Source: Lingula anatina
Lineage: Eukaryota; Brachiopoda; Lingulata; Lingulida; Lingulidae
Assembly (NCBI RefSeq): GCF_001039355.2
Contig: NW_019775470.1
Coordinates: 70,058-134,057, forward strand
Length of the DNA stretch: 64,000 nucleotides
Direction: 5' to 3'
Shown here: piece by piece, positions 12,056 through 23,823 of the stretch
Position numbering within the stretch: position 1 is the first letter of the stretch
How the letters are laid out: every line of letters starts with the position of its first letter
Translations under genes and position numbers: made by a program
Notes under the pieces: model-generated
Seen by the model: only the letters and a program-made list of their open reading frames with translations
The model's database searches: none
Told to the model about the DNA's origin: nothing

Positions 12056-15000
12056 GTGAGTAACATTCGTTATTTTCATTTTATTGCTTAAAAATGTCAG
12101 AATCAGTACATTCATGAGCCTGGTCATAAAATAGTTTAAGATATTTCAATAACTATTTTCGAATACTAAACCACGTAGAAATAAAATTAATCTGGCTAAA
12201 ATTGACACTTATCTTCTCAATTCAATTATTATAAAGGTCATGTATTTCCCTCCTGTTTTATCATTTGAAAACTAGTGTCTCTTGGTCCACACTCTTCCCA
12301 AGCACAGGAAGAGTAAAGACAGTCTCCTTATTTTCATTTACGTTGCTCTTATTTGACAATTTTTGGCACTTCATTTCTTTATTTCAATTTTACTGAATAA
12401 ATACATTTATTTATATGTTATCTTTTATATTTTACGTTAATTAATGCGGGGAAAAAGTTCCAAACCCTTTTGTATATATTCGCATGGATATTTATAATGA
12501 CTTCCGTGAAATCCCGTCACTTAACTGTCAATATCCTACAAAACATAACTCATAAATTAGAGCGCTATTAATCCAATTTGCAAACGGTGACTCAAATATC
12601 CGATTTTAATCGATTGTGATCACTCCAGCGTCACATGAGATCAGTTAATTAGGTATGTCAAACCCGCTGATGTTTTAATGGCTGTTCCATTCCTGGTAGT
12701 CACATAATTAAGCTCTGGGTATGCATCTGCTGTGGTTTTTATGAACATTGGTTCACTTTGAAGTTTCCCAGTGAAGTAGTACTGATTGTAGGCGATTAAA
12801 TATTTCTGAAGTACATAGAAAGATAACAATGGACAAAAACAAAAGAAAAAATTAATTGATTAATAGAAAAAGTGAAAATAACATTTGGTATAATATGCAT
12901 TCCCTAAAAGAATAAATAGAAACGATTAAAAGAAATAGTGAAAATTACATTTGTATTTCATAGAGAGACTCATGGTAATTATTTTAAAGGAAACTTTTTA
13001 CAACTTGGAGTATAAGAAAATGGTTACATTTAGTAAGGAAGCCCCATTTCATTTTGTAATAAAATTTATTTTATCATTAAGTTTTGCAAACTTAACGATC
13101 TTCTTTTCTTCAGTGAACACCTTGATTAATGCTGCAATGTAAAAGGCAATGCGGGAAGCACAGTAAACCTTTAAAGCACTCCCCAAACTACCCCCCTACC
13201 AAAAGCGTGTCACCCCTATTGCAATTTGTAAAACGATACGGAAAATTAGGTGACAAACCAATTCTGCGGGCTGAAATTCTATCTCTTTCACCAAGGGACT
13301 GTATTTTTAAACTATAAGAGGTGTTGGAGCATTTCAATGGTTACGTTTGACAGGTTAACAAACTACTTGTTGCGTACCTCATTTAATGGTGATCGGTTGT
13401 CTAATCGTTACGTAAAAGTGCATTGAAAACTACGGGTACTCTTGTAGCACTGTACATAAATGTGGTAGGGGTGACACGTTCTGATAGGGGGTTAAGCTGC
13501 AATTATTATTATTTTTATTATTATTATTATTATTTTACAGTATGTTAACAGACGGGTCTGTCGAATGTTTCTGCGTATATGACATGCAGGACTTTCAGAC
13601 GAACAAATACTATGACTCATGTCAATGTGTCTTGCATTGCTATTCATACACTCAGATTAATTTGGGAAAGGAGACGGAATGTGTCGAGACAGATGAAATC
13701 CTAGCAGACTAAAATCACGCACAAAGCCAGTTCGGGTATCTATAGCTACAAACTGAGCTAACATTCACAACATCCGATGAATAATCCAACATGTATCTGT
13801 TCAAACCTCCCATTATTCCATTGGTGCTCTGAATAACGCTTGGCGTATTCAATTCAATTCCACAAAAATCAAAAATCAATATTACCAATAAACTTTTGTT
13901 ATGCGTCGTCACATATACTTAGGGTAGAGGGACCGGTTTAATGTAACAATTGCTACATAACATGCATATGTCTGTCATCCAATATTAATTATAAAGGTTT
14001 CCGTCTCAATAAAATACAATAAATGAAGCTTCTTTCAAGAGTCCTGGAAATCGTACGTTTTGTCAACACTATGTTTCAGCAAACATTATGGCGTTGCTTG
14101 AGTGTTGTGTTTGACAGAGCTCACGCTTTGAAAAAAAACAATTTATCTGACTGGCGTGACTACTGTTTTGCAACAAGATAAAACGTGAAAAGCTGCATTT
14201 ATTTGTTTTAAATGGACATAGCGTATGATTTTAAACACACGCTAAGTACGTATACCACTTCTTGCTAAATTTATCTTAGGACAGTCAATATAATACATTT
14301 ATCATTTCTTTCAAGTTTACCAGGATTGTTTGGAACAAATACGGATATCGATAAAAGATCGGATTGCTTATTAAGGATTCGAGCGCAAATTTCTAGGAAA
14401 AATAATGGGTATTTGGGCATTGCCTTTCCTCTAGTTTAAATTTGATGTGGATCTGAATCGCAGCAAATATGATGGTAAGCAAGACAACATAATGTGAAAT
14501 CAAGGCATCTCACAGCTATTACATGGTCAATTTCATAAATGACGACCTGCAATTTCCGAAGGGAAGGGAAACAATATCATCCGGCATACATCAATTTAGG
14601 CGATCTGATTGCTGCTTTGTGTTTTGATGTAATAACTTTTTTCATAATGAAGGTCGGCACGATAAATTACCTTTACTCAAGCAAATTCAAAACCCATCAC
14701 GTTTAGACAATACCATAAATGTTTTCAATCAGAACAAAAACGTTAAGTGGTCCGTATGGAATACAAAGCACCAGAAAACACTTTTGGACCCACGAAAATG
14801 CACCACATGTTGAGAAGGTGGTCACTAACAGAGCAATTTATGTGGAGATATATACAGTGATGAAATAGCTACTCGGTATAAGTTAGGCTGTCCTAATATG
14901 TAAGCAAATGTGGTACAAGTGAGTATTTACATGTAATTTGACTTTTATCATAATTTTTTTTTTCAATTTCGCAAATCATGGTTTTTGATTCAATGTTTTT

Positions 15001-16008
15001 TAGCTTTATTTGATAAAAAGACAAAACGGAAATCAAAACGATATGACATGATATGATTTAATTTTTAAAATGTAATTTATTATATGATTGGGTCATTTTT
15101 ACAGAAAGAATTTTTTACGTGTCAGCTGCGATGACTAGTTTGTTTTTTGTATTTTTTTCCGTCAAATGTGAGGTCTATCAAAATGAGAACGAGATAAAGA
15201 GAGAGAGAGAGAGGTATAAAGCGTAAAATATTACCACTTATATGTATCGGGACTTGTGTTGTGCTTTGGAAGTGCGTTCGTAATGTCCTCAACTGTTGAG
15301 AAAAGTATTTAATAGCGGCATTTAATTGACAATAAACATTTCCAATAGATCAAACGCGTGGAATCCTTTTACATAGCCTTCCTAATGATAACACTGATTA
15401 ACTCGGTAATAGTGGTGATTTTAGTCTCATGTTGCTAGCTGTCAATTCCTGGGAAAAGTTTATTACTACGGCAAGTCATTAACAGTTTTATCTTTCTCTA
15501 TTTTATCATTATTATTTTGAGCAGTTTTGAGCATAATTTATGTGATTAACTTGGACATTACATTAAGCGGACGTTCCTCAAGTTCAAGTGTTTGTGCCTC
15601 CAATTGGATGTCTCATTTCTTTCATGAACAGTGTGTTTTCTCACCTTATTTATGACGTCCAAAAATGTAAACAAAAATCGCAGAGCTTGAAAAAGTTCAA
15701 TATTATTAGAAAATGAAGGGAATGGGGTATTTACTGACCTTACATTTTCCTGCTTCAAAATATCTTGTGGTTATTATAACTTTTTTTGAAAAATAAAGCA
15801 TGAGAGGAACAGATTATAAAGTCCTACGCTCTAAGTTTCTTTACGTTTCACTGACGCTGCGTTTTGTGTAATAGAATGATCCATAATGTAGATGTAATTA
15901 ATCAATAGAAAAGCTTTTGTGCACAAAGTTTATGTTACTTAAAGCATCATTAATATATTTACTGTTATGTATAATCATTCTGTTATGTATGATTCGTGTG
16001 TTTTGCAG
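12056..16008 (+). other. Probable intron of the GPCR gene
   Basis: This is the interval between the probable UTR exon and the acceptor tgtgttttgcag at 16008. I see no coding sequence. It holds an att/ttatta run at 13501-13535, a short ga run near 15200 and otherwise AT-rich unique sequence. Confidence 0.4.
13501..13535. repeat. ATT-rich microsatellite
   Basis: Imperfect att/ttatta trinucleotide run. Confidence 0.8.
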
Positions 16009-16577
16009 ATATATTGACTTGTGCTTCTTGTAAAGACGTCAGAACTGGACGGCTAAGTGGCTGATCAGGATTGCAGACTTCCTGGAGCATCACAATGAAT
16101 AGAGTGGATGATGTACGTGACTACATTTGCTAATGATCAAGGAAGTTGTACCATTTGATAGACAATTATTGTGACCGCTGATGCCGCTATTAAAGCGACT
16201 GCTCGGAAGGAAACGGAGCATTCAGTCGTTTCAGCTCGTTGGCATTTTGGAAACGCCGCTCTTTTTTGCTTTGGTATCTATATTTACTCATTAACAAGAC
16301 TGGTCGCAATTAAGTGACAATTTCACATAAGTCAGTCTAGCAGTTTGGACAGTTTTACTACGCTTTTCTTGTTTGTTTTGGAAGCACATATAACATTTTC
16401 CTGTATTGGAGATAGCGCATCGAACCCTCTGGTAAAACAACATGTTGAACAACAATTGAAGAATTTTGAAACAAGAGTCACTTCTGTAAAAATGATATTG
16501 AAAGACTCATGGTCAGTCCGGGGTACATTGCGGGTTTGATAAGTTCTAAATATATCATAAACCTAGGAAAGAAAACA

Positions 16578-17828
16578 ATGGCATTGGGCAGTTCAGAAAA
16601 TGTCACATTTCTGAACGAAACAAGAGTATGGCTTGAACCTGTCACAGAAAGCGTACTGATGTTAAGCGGACAAGAGGACAATTCATCTTATCACCGTAAA
16701 GAAGAATATATTGAGTATTTTGTGGGAAAAGCCATTTTTGAATTTGTTCCTCCATTCTTGCTCGTACTTGGGACATTGGGAAATATGTTGTGTTTTTGGG
16801 TCCTCAGGAGTCGATACATGAGAGGTATAACAGTGGCATTCTTTCTGTCAGTATTGGCGTGGTCGGATACTGCAGTTTTATGGCTGGGACTCTCGCGACA
16901 CATGGTCAGAACATACACCGGATATGACATCAGAATGGCGCATGCGTCCGTGTGCAAACTACAACGGTTTCTTCTCTACACAGCATTAGATTATTCCCCG
17001 TGGGTTCTAGTCGCCGTGACGATAGAACGTTTCATCTCAATTTGCTACCCGTACAAAGCGCACTCTCTGTGCTCAAAGAGGCGAGCGAAAATAGCAGTTG
17101 CAATCATTGCCGTGGCGGTGGTTTTGAAGAATGCCCACGTGTTTGGTACGGTGGATTTTGTAACTGAACCAGGGACAAACAAAACTGTGTGCGGGTATCC
17201 GTCTGGAGACATTAAATATTTCTGGACTCTGGTTTTGCCATGGGTCGTTTTGTGTATATACGCTATTGGACCATTCACGACCATGTTGGTATTAAACGGA
17301 CTGCTGATATGTGAGCTTTGGAGATCAAAACGGTACCACCAGACCATGGCGCCGACTAAAAACAAAACCGACACCAGTCCGCAAGCGAAACACATTGACA
17401 CGTCAGTCTCCATGACGATCATGCTTTTGGTTGTGACATTTATGTTCGTTCTTCTAGCCTCTCCCAGTTTCATTAACTTGATTATAGAGCCTTATTGGAA
17501 GCGCACGGACGGTCACGAGAAAGCTGTACATCACCTTGTTCAGTCGTTGGTCCTGATGTTAACATACACCAATCATTCCATTAACTTCATATTGTATGCC
17601 CTAAGCGGCAAACGATTCCGCGTCGTTCTTCGGCGCATGCTCTGTGCGCAGTGGAAGTCACGTGACAAAGACTACAGGCTAACCAGGTGGGGTTCAGATG
17701 ATGACATGTACCCCGTCAGTGATTATGCTGCCACCAAGATCAGCAATCTGAACCTAGCGCCTAGAATTAACAATGGAAACGGAGCGAACACTATCAAGCC
17801 TAAACTTCCGGTTGCGAGCCATGTGTAA
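16578..17828 (+). CDS. Class A (rhodopsin-like) GPCR, neuropeptide/FMRFamide-receptor type
   Basis: This is a seven-helix receptor expected at the plasma membrane, probably for a peptide. The frame is open from an ATG at 16509 (439 residues), but I chose the ATG at 16578 (416 residues) because its context, aaaacaATGg, is far better. Numbered from 16509: N-glycosylation sites N31, N36 and N58; GN of helix 1 at 91-92; helix-2 Asp120; helix-3 Cys149, paired with Cys228 in loop 2; ERF at 173-175 in place of DRY; Pro255 in helix 5; Pro319 in helix 6 without the usual CWxP; and NHSINFILY at 355-363 in place of NPxxY. Trp 4.50 appears to be absent. The NxSxNFxxY helix 7 is typical of invertebrate FMRFamide- and proctolin-type receptors, but the ligand is unknown. 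The coding region is intronless within an exon opening at 16009, and the long leader has several upstream ATGs. The tail of about 70 residues is Asn/Asp-rich. Confidence 0.93.
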   Translation: MALGSSENVTFLNETRVWLEPVTESVLMLSGQEDNSSYHRKEEYIEYFVGKAIFEFVPPFLLVLGTLGNMLCFWVLRSRYMRGITVAFFLSVLAWSDTAVLWLGLSRHMVRTYTGYDIRMAHASVCKLQRFLLYTALDYSPWVLVAVTIERFISICYPYKAHSLCSKRRAKIAVAIIAVAVVLKNAHVFGTVDFVTEPGTNKTVCGYPSGDIKYFWTLVLPWVVLCIYAIGPFTTMLVLNGLLICELWRSKRYHQTMAPTKNKTDTSPQAKHIDTSVSMTIMLLVVTFMFVLLASPSFINLIIEPYWKRTDGHEKAVHHLVQSLVLMLTYTNHSINFILYALSGKRFRVVLRRMLCAQWKSRDKDYRLTRWGSDDDMYPVSDYAATKISNLNLAPRINNGNGANTIKPKLPVASHV

Positions 17829-18138
17829 AACTTGGGAAAGGCATATGACTGAATTAACTTCAGATTTAGTTTATGTTTACTGTTGATACACCATGCCTCA
17901 CAACAATGGTTCTTAACGTAACACTCCGTGATTCAATGCTACACGTACACTTCTATGTCATATTGGGCGTATCATGTTGATTAAACAGTATTAATTATTG
18001 ATTTTGTTCAGAATGAGCTTATTCCGGTTAATGGAAACTATTTTTGTTTCTAAAATGTATTATGTGATGTTAAAATAAGCTGAGCAATACCAATGTGTCA
18101 GTTTAGTGCTGTCTTCAATACCGTTTTCCTTCAACATG

Positions 18139-18144
18139 AATAAA
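18139..18144 (+). promoter_or_regulatory. Polyadenylation signal AATAAA of the GPCR gene
   Basis: First canonical AATAAA downstream of the GPCR stop codon, about 310 bases into the 3' UTR. Confidence 0.55.
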
Positions 18145-20580
18145 ACGACGTAAATATATTATTCTTGTATAAGTCCGCTCCTTCAATAGTTTAAAAAACG
18201 CAGATTGATTTGAGTGGGCGTCGAACTCAACATGCCTGTTTTGGGATTAAAATAAGGCAAATGTTTGCTTTGTAGCTTAAACTGATAAAAAGACATTAAA
18301 AATTACGTTTGTCATTCCAGCATCAGTTATGGAATAACGGTTGATATTATTTGTTCATGACAAGTAAGGGAAGTTTCAATCTGATTTAGATAAAGTACGG
18401 TAAATGCGTCAAAGTATCTCAAATTTGTCATTGCGTTAGTTGAGAAGAACCGCAGTACCGACGGACGCAATCACAATGATGTCTCCATCAAAAAGTCTTT
18501 TTACATCCTTGTTTGTCATAAAAATAGCTGAAAAGCTACTTTAATTTGTCTTTCACGTCTTCCAATATAACTGTGCCTAGAGTGAGGCTCCGATTAGGCG
18601 TTTCTCTTACGTAATAAGCATTAAAAAATTCTGAATACCTTATTTCATGTTTTCTTATTTTCTAAAATAGGGCACGACCACGAAAATTGTCAATTTTTTT
18701 CTAATGGCGAAATCATAAGGTTTTAGTGGCCAAAAATTGAGATGTAAAAAGTAAGATTACCATGTTGATAAAATATCCGAGTTGGTCAATTACAAAAATT
18801 CAGGAGTATATGTGTATGATAATCCAATTAGAAAGTCACCGTCTTCAGTAATCATTTGGGTAGTAAGATGAAGAAGATAGCTATGACTTGCTGCGTCTTG
18901 TGTATAGTTGCACATTAAATGATCAAACATTCTTCTTTTTGTCGATTGAGGGATCGGGGACAAGTCGGTGGGGGGAGGGGGGCATGTTTCCAACCGCCTT
19001 AGGCCCACTTTTCCGTGCGGTATTGAAATAACAAGGGAATAAACGTACATTGACAGTACTTGTCTAATTTGAAACGTGGGTGCTGTTTATAACACTTTAT
19101 GAACTTGGGGCGGGAGATTTATCTCCCTTCCTTTCCGAAACCCTGATTTCGACCCCGTCGGGGCAGCCTTCCTGTCCCATATCTAGAAATACTACTGCAG
19201 GATTGCTCATCATTGCTCGAATTTTCAGTTACCTTACGGTAAAATATATTACTCTGGGAATCAAAAACCAGGTGTTCCAAACGCTCGTCTCTTCTCTTAC
19301 AATTTGCGGTTTTGTATCGTTTTTATATAGCCATTGACTGATAGAGCATATGAGAAGGAAGCCGGCTGGATAGCTTACTCAGTAATAGACCAGGTGAGCT
19401 AAGATACTTTAAGTGCCCTTTTTACTAGTTCCTTGATGTGCAACGCGATGGCTGGATTGAGGTGACGGTTCTTATTTACGTAAGGAGGGGGGTTGCTCAA
19501 GTAAGCTTAAATACAGTATATCGACTGTATGCGTTGAAGTATAATATGCACTGCTTGACTGTCCTGGACTTAGACAAAAACGTAGAAACTCAGTGCAATG
19601 GATATCAGGAAGGTTTCCAGATATTTGAACAGTTGGCGATTATTCTTTAGAGATAGCTGAAAGGACAATGGCATTCTTAACCCATATAAAAGTTGAAATC
19701 CCAAAATGACATTTTATCTTTTTCTTTTTGTGCTATAAGTTGAAGAAGGAGAGGTGCGTACTCAGTAGTCCCCTTGTTTCCCGCCTTATTAATGTATATG
19801 CATTTAGATTCGACATGGCTGTGAGCAATTGTACATATAACATCCTGGGGTATGATGTTCTACCAAAATATTACATTGGAATGGGGCAAAAATCGAAAAT
19901 ATTTTAGTGGTGGTGAGATTGGACCTACAGTTCCTTTCTTCAAATTTAGAGCTTCAATTGACCGATTATCAAAGAGAATTGCTCTATTAAGCTGGCAGGG
20001 TGGGTGTAATCATGCACGAGAGCTCGAGTCCCCTGTGGTACAGGGTCTGGGTCCCTTTGCTTTGTACATGTACGTCCCGTCCTGGATTTTGACCCACTAA
20101 AGTCACGCCAACCCTAACCTGTATAGATCTAGTAGAGGACGGACTCGCTTACACGGACATGCCACCAGTTTCTTCATGCTGGTATAGGTACTGGTGTCTG
20201 ATTTTCCAGGCTGATGTTAAGACTTTCGCGGTAGAGGGTATTTCGAGGTAAACCAAAATAGCAGATTACCAGGTATGTGTGTTCCTCCACACGTGCAGTT
20301 TCTGTCTATATTGCGTTATATGACTGAGTCACGCTGTTAGTAATTATGACGGATTCTGTACAAAGTTAGCTTTGTGAATCACTTGCAAAGATACATACCG
20401 GTAAGAAGGCTGCTCGCAAGTATTGAGCAGACAGACATATCTGTCTGCGTTTCGCAAAAAGAACGCAGGATTCATAAAGGCTGTAAGTCAGATAATTAAA
20501 TGTAACTTTTAAACTCTCAGTTTAATTTGATAGTGATATTAATGTAGGCTTAACGCATTTCATTTACAATTTCATTTCAG
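18145..20580. other. Intergenic region between the GPCR and EF-hand genes
   Basis: I see no supported coding sequence. It contains dispersed-repeat copy B (20017-20054) and, near its right end, a donor-like site (ag/gtatgtgt) at 20273. With the acceptor at 20210, that site could bound a 5' UTR exon (20211-20272) of the EF-hand gene. This exon is tentative. Confidence 0.5.
20017..20054 (+). repeat. Dispersed repeat, copy B
   Basis: Related to copy A (8452-8484, inverted) through a cgag..agtccccngtg.tacagggtct motif. Its right part (a ttgaccc-act segment followed by ccaaccctaacc, near 20088-20118) closely matches positions 53628-53660, next to copy C. Confidence 0.5.
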
Positions 20581-20606
20581 AATCGAAAGAGTCTTATATT
20601 TAAAAA

Positions 20607-20951
20607 ATGGCTACCCAAGAATCGGACGCCCAGGAAATTCAACAGCGATTTACCTTTAAACAGCTGGCGAAATACAAGAGGATATTCAACATATTTGACA
20701 TTAAGAAGGATGGTGTAGTTAGTGTGAAGGAAATGGCAGCAATGGCTAAAAAATTAGGTTATAATCTTGATAAAACTAAAATAGAGGTAGGTGAAGATGC
20801 CTTACAGTAAACAAGCAAATGTAGAGTGATCTAAAATACTGTTATTAAAATACTGTTTTTATTATTCGAACAATCATACATATGTCGGCACTGCCTTCTA
20901 ATACATGTAGTTGTTGCTATCATTCATCAAGCTTTATTGAAGAAATACTAC

Positions 20952-20993
<42 letters not shown>

Positions 20994-22445
20994 GAGTAAA
21001 CACCCATGAATAATATAAAAATATAAACGTGCTCGATATTTCTATTTCAAAATGTAGGCCATAGTAAACAAATTGGATCGAGAAAAGAAAGGCACTCTCA
21101 ACTTCCTGGACTTTCTTTGTGCAATGCCTGGGAATGTTGATGAAATTCCCAGCGAGGAGCATAAGTAAGTTATACGATTATTTACGTTGTGCGTATTGAA
21201 TTATTTTGTTTAGTGACAGGTACCAACAAACTGAAAAGGGCAAGGCTTAACATACGGGGGGGATAGTAAAGTCCCATATGTATAAATATATGTATATTTA
21301 TCTACTGCGTATATGGTGCCTATTAATATTTCCTGTTTAATGTAGTTTTTTTTTTCAATTAATCGACATTCTGATGAATGCCTTTTCTTCATCTTTGTGG
21401 GAGTAAACTATGATATTGCTTTGGGTTTTTGCTGATGTACATTATGTAATGCGAATACACACTTTTCAATGTCTTGTTGATCTACAAGTTAATTTCCCTC
21501 GTTTTGTAGACGAGCTGCTCTCAGAATACACTTGAGAGAATTTGATAAAGATGGCACGGGCTTTATTGCTGAAGATGGTAAGAACTACATGCAATTGAGG
21601 TTAGCATGTGATCCAAAATTTCTAAAACAAAAAAAAAACCAAAACAATCGTTTGCTGACCAACCGACATGTTATTTATGTTAGCTTTAAGCTGCTTTTTT
21701 GAGTTTCAAAGTATTTTATATCCGTTAGTGTGCAGCCTAACTCGCTGTTAGTCATATATCTTAATATATTCGCACAAACTTTAGTGAATTATAAGTGTAC
21801 CTGACATTTTATTATTTTTTTTCATACCTATTATGCTGATGATAAGTACAATAAAATGTATTCAGTAGCCACACCTTTAGATAAATAATGCTTCATATTA
21901 TACATGGGTATAATCGTCATATTATCCTGTGGCTTTTCAAAGTTATTTCTTACTTTCTGCTCTTATTGTCTTCTCATTTTCCAGAGGCGCGTGAGGTATT
22001 GGACAAAGAGCTAGCATTCCCAGCATACAAACTTGCCGCCTACATGAAGTTTTTCATCAAAAATAAAGACGGGAAGATCAACATCAACGAATTCTCAGAA
22101 TTTTATCAACAAGTCGAAGAAAAGTAAGTTTGCAATTGCAAAAGCTCTGTCCTTGATTTTTCTGCGGCCGACTGCACACACAGCGTTTTTGTACAAGGGC
22201 AGTCTTTTCTCTTTTATAGCTTTAATATTAACTTATCCTGTCCATTAAGATATATTACCTATCCATCAAGAAAATGAGGTCCAAAAGTTGCTTTCCGTTG
22301 ATCTGTAGTCATAACAATGTTGATAAAGACAATTCATATTTCTATGTTATGTGTTTGTTTATTCAGAAAAGGCGAACTTGAGAGAATCTTCAAAGAGTTT
22401 GATACCAACGGTGATGGGTTCGTCGATATTCAAGAAGCTCAAGTG

Positions 22446-22481
<36 letters not shown>

Positions 22482-22824
22482 ACACACACACACACACGGT
22501 ACAAACGGATTAACAACCTTTTCCCCGGATAACAAAGCATAGCCAACACAAAACTTTATAATCATAATGACAACAATTTATGTGTCTTTCTTGTCAGAAA
22601 ACTGTTCCAGCTGATGCATTTGGACATTTAACAATACTTGTGCATTTAACATAACTCTTTTTTTTTTCAAAAGTAATTTTCTGACTGACTTTACATTCTT
22701 CCAGGCAATGAGGCCGTTTGATGTCCCGGATGAGGAGACGGAGAGGTTGGTGCTGGAGAGCGACAAAGATGGCGACCAGAAGCTCAACTGGACAGAGTTC
22801 GTGAACTTTTGGGGGACAGATTAA
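20607..22824 (+). CDS. Six-EF-hand calcium-binding protein
   Basis: Six coding exons: 20607-20786, 21058-21164, 21510-21577, 21985-22123, 22367-22445 and 22705-22824. All introns are GT-AG and the phases close to 230 residues plus stop. The ATG follows an acceptor at 20580, so a 5' UTR exon lies upstream. The product has no signal peptide or membrane segment and is probably a cytosolic calcium sensor or buffer. The six 12-residue loops fall at 31-42, 67-78, 108-119, 143-154, 177-188 and 211-222, in three pairs spaced 34-36 residues apart. Loops 3 (DKDGTGFIAEDE), 5 (DTNGDGFVDIQE) and 6 (DKDGDQKLNWTE, Gln for Gly at position 6) look able to bind calcium. Loop 1 has Lys at position 3, loop 2 has Lys at 5 and Asp at 12, and loop 4 starts with Ile. 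Hand number and length recall calbindin/calretinin, but the sequence is calmodulin-like, so I give no symbol. Confidence 0.95.
20959..20994. repeat. GA microsatellite in intron 1 of the EF-hand gene
   Basis: A ga run of about 16 units that decays into ggga/gagg, ending about 60 bases upstream of exon 2. Confidence 0.9.
22451..22498. repeat. Compound CT/CA microsatellite next to a splice donor
   Basis: About 15 CT units followed by about 9 CA units. The array starts five bases inside the intron that follows EF-hand exon 5 (donor gtaagctct). Confidence 0.9.
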
Positions 22825-22969
22825 TGAGGAATCTGATAATATTGTGGACTGAATCTTCAATTATATATCAGTGTTAGGACATATTGAAAGAAAAGAATCA
22901 TTGTTATTTAATTTGTTTTTTAAGAAAAAAACGATGTTTTGATTTCACTTTGCTGTTACTTAATTATCG

Positions 22970-22975
22970 AATAAA
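22970..22975 (+). promoter_or_regulatory. Polyadenylation signal AATAAA of the EF-hand gene
   Basis: Canonical hexamer 146 bases after the EF-hand stop codon. Confidence 0.65.
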
Positions 22976-23823
22976 GAAACTTTTTAGATCGTAAAACATT
23001 TCGATACGGTCTTTGTGTATTCTGTTTTGAGTATTGAGGATTTATCGCAATCACCATTTTAAACTTTGGATTTTAACAAGTTGAGTCTAATTACCAGAGA
23101 ATAAATAAATGATGAACATATAAAAGCGCAAAGGTTCTTTGGCTTACATACCTTCGCCATGGCCTATACTGCTTGACGAAGTCGCATGCAATTCGCGCAG
23201 TCGATCTATTTAGGTCGCAGTAGACTCAATTTGCCTATATTTTTCAAAAGTCACTTATTCAAAACAAGTTAAATTTTGTCTAAAACTGATGTTATAACGC
23301 ATCATTTGAGACAGCATACAACATAGAACATTATTGTTATTTTGAGTATTCTCTTTTACCTTATTATTATTCTTTTTTGATAATATTAACTGACAACAAG
23401 GAAATCATGAATGTGGCAGTGACAAAATACACGCATTCCTTTATACAATCAATTGCAATGCAAGTAAATAATAAACCTGAATAGTATGGATATCTGTTTA
23501 TTGCGTATTTGAACAAAAATATCAATAGCTTTCCAGAACAAATCATAATATACATCTTTTCCCATGTAATGGCTTAATATCCCTATGTAAATGGTTCTGA
23601 CGGTACTTATCACCTATGACGAAAATGTTTTTAAAATAATATGTACAGATAATGATCCACACAGGTTCGATCTCATCTACATTCCTATCAATATATAAAT
23701 ATTCCAAACTTTGCCTCATGCAGCAGAAGGAATGCTGGAAACCACCTTTTGAAGGTATGCTCACCACAAGGAACCTGTTCCAAAATCTCACACCTTTTGC
23801 TAAATGTTTTGCCATCCAGTTTA
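22976..23823. other. Intergenic / 3' flank between the EF-hand gene and tail-anchored gene 1
   Basis: No coding sequence seen. A minus-strand AATAAA (tttatt at 23497-23502) could end the transcript of tail-anchored gene 1. Confidence 0.5.

Noticed and set aside
17045-17473. 142-codon frame on the minus strand inside the GPCR gene
   Set aside because: It is the antisense shadow of the receptor coding exon.
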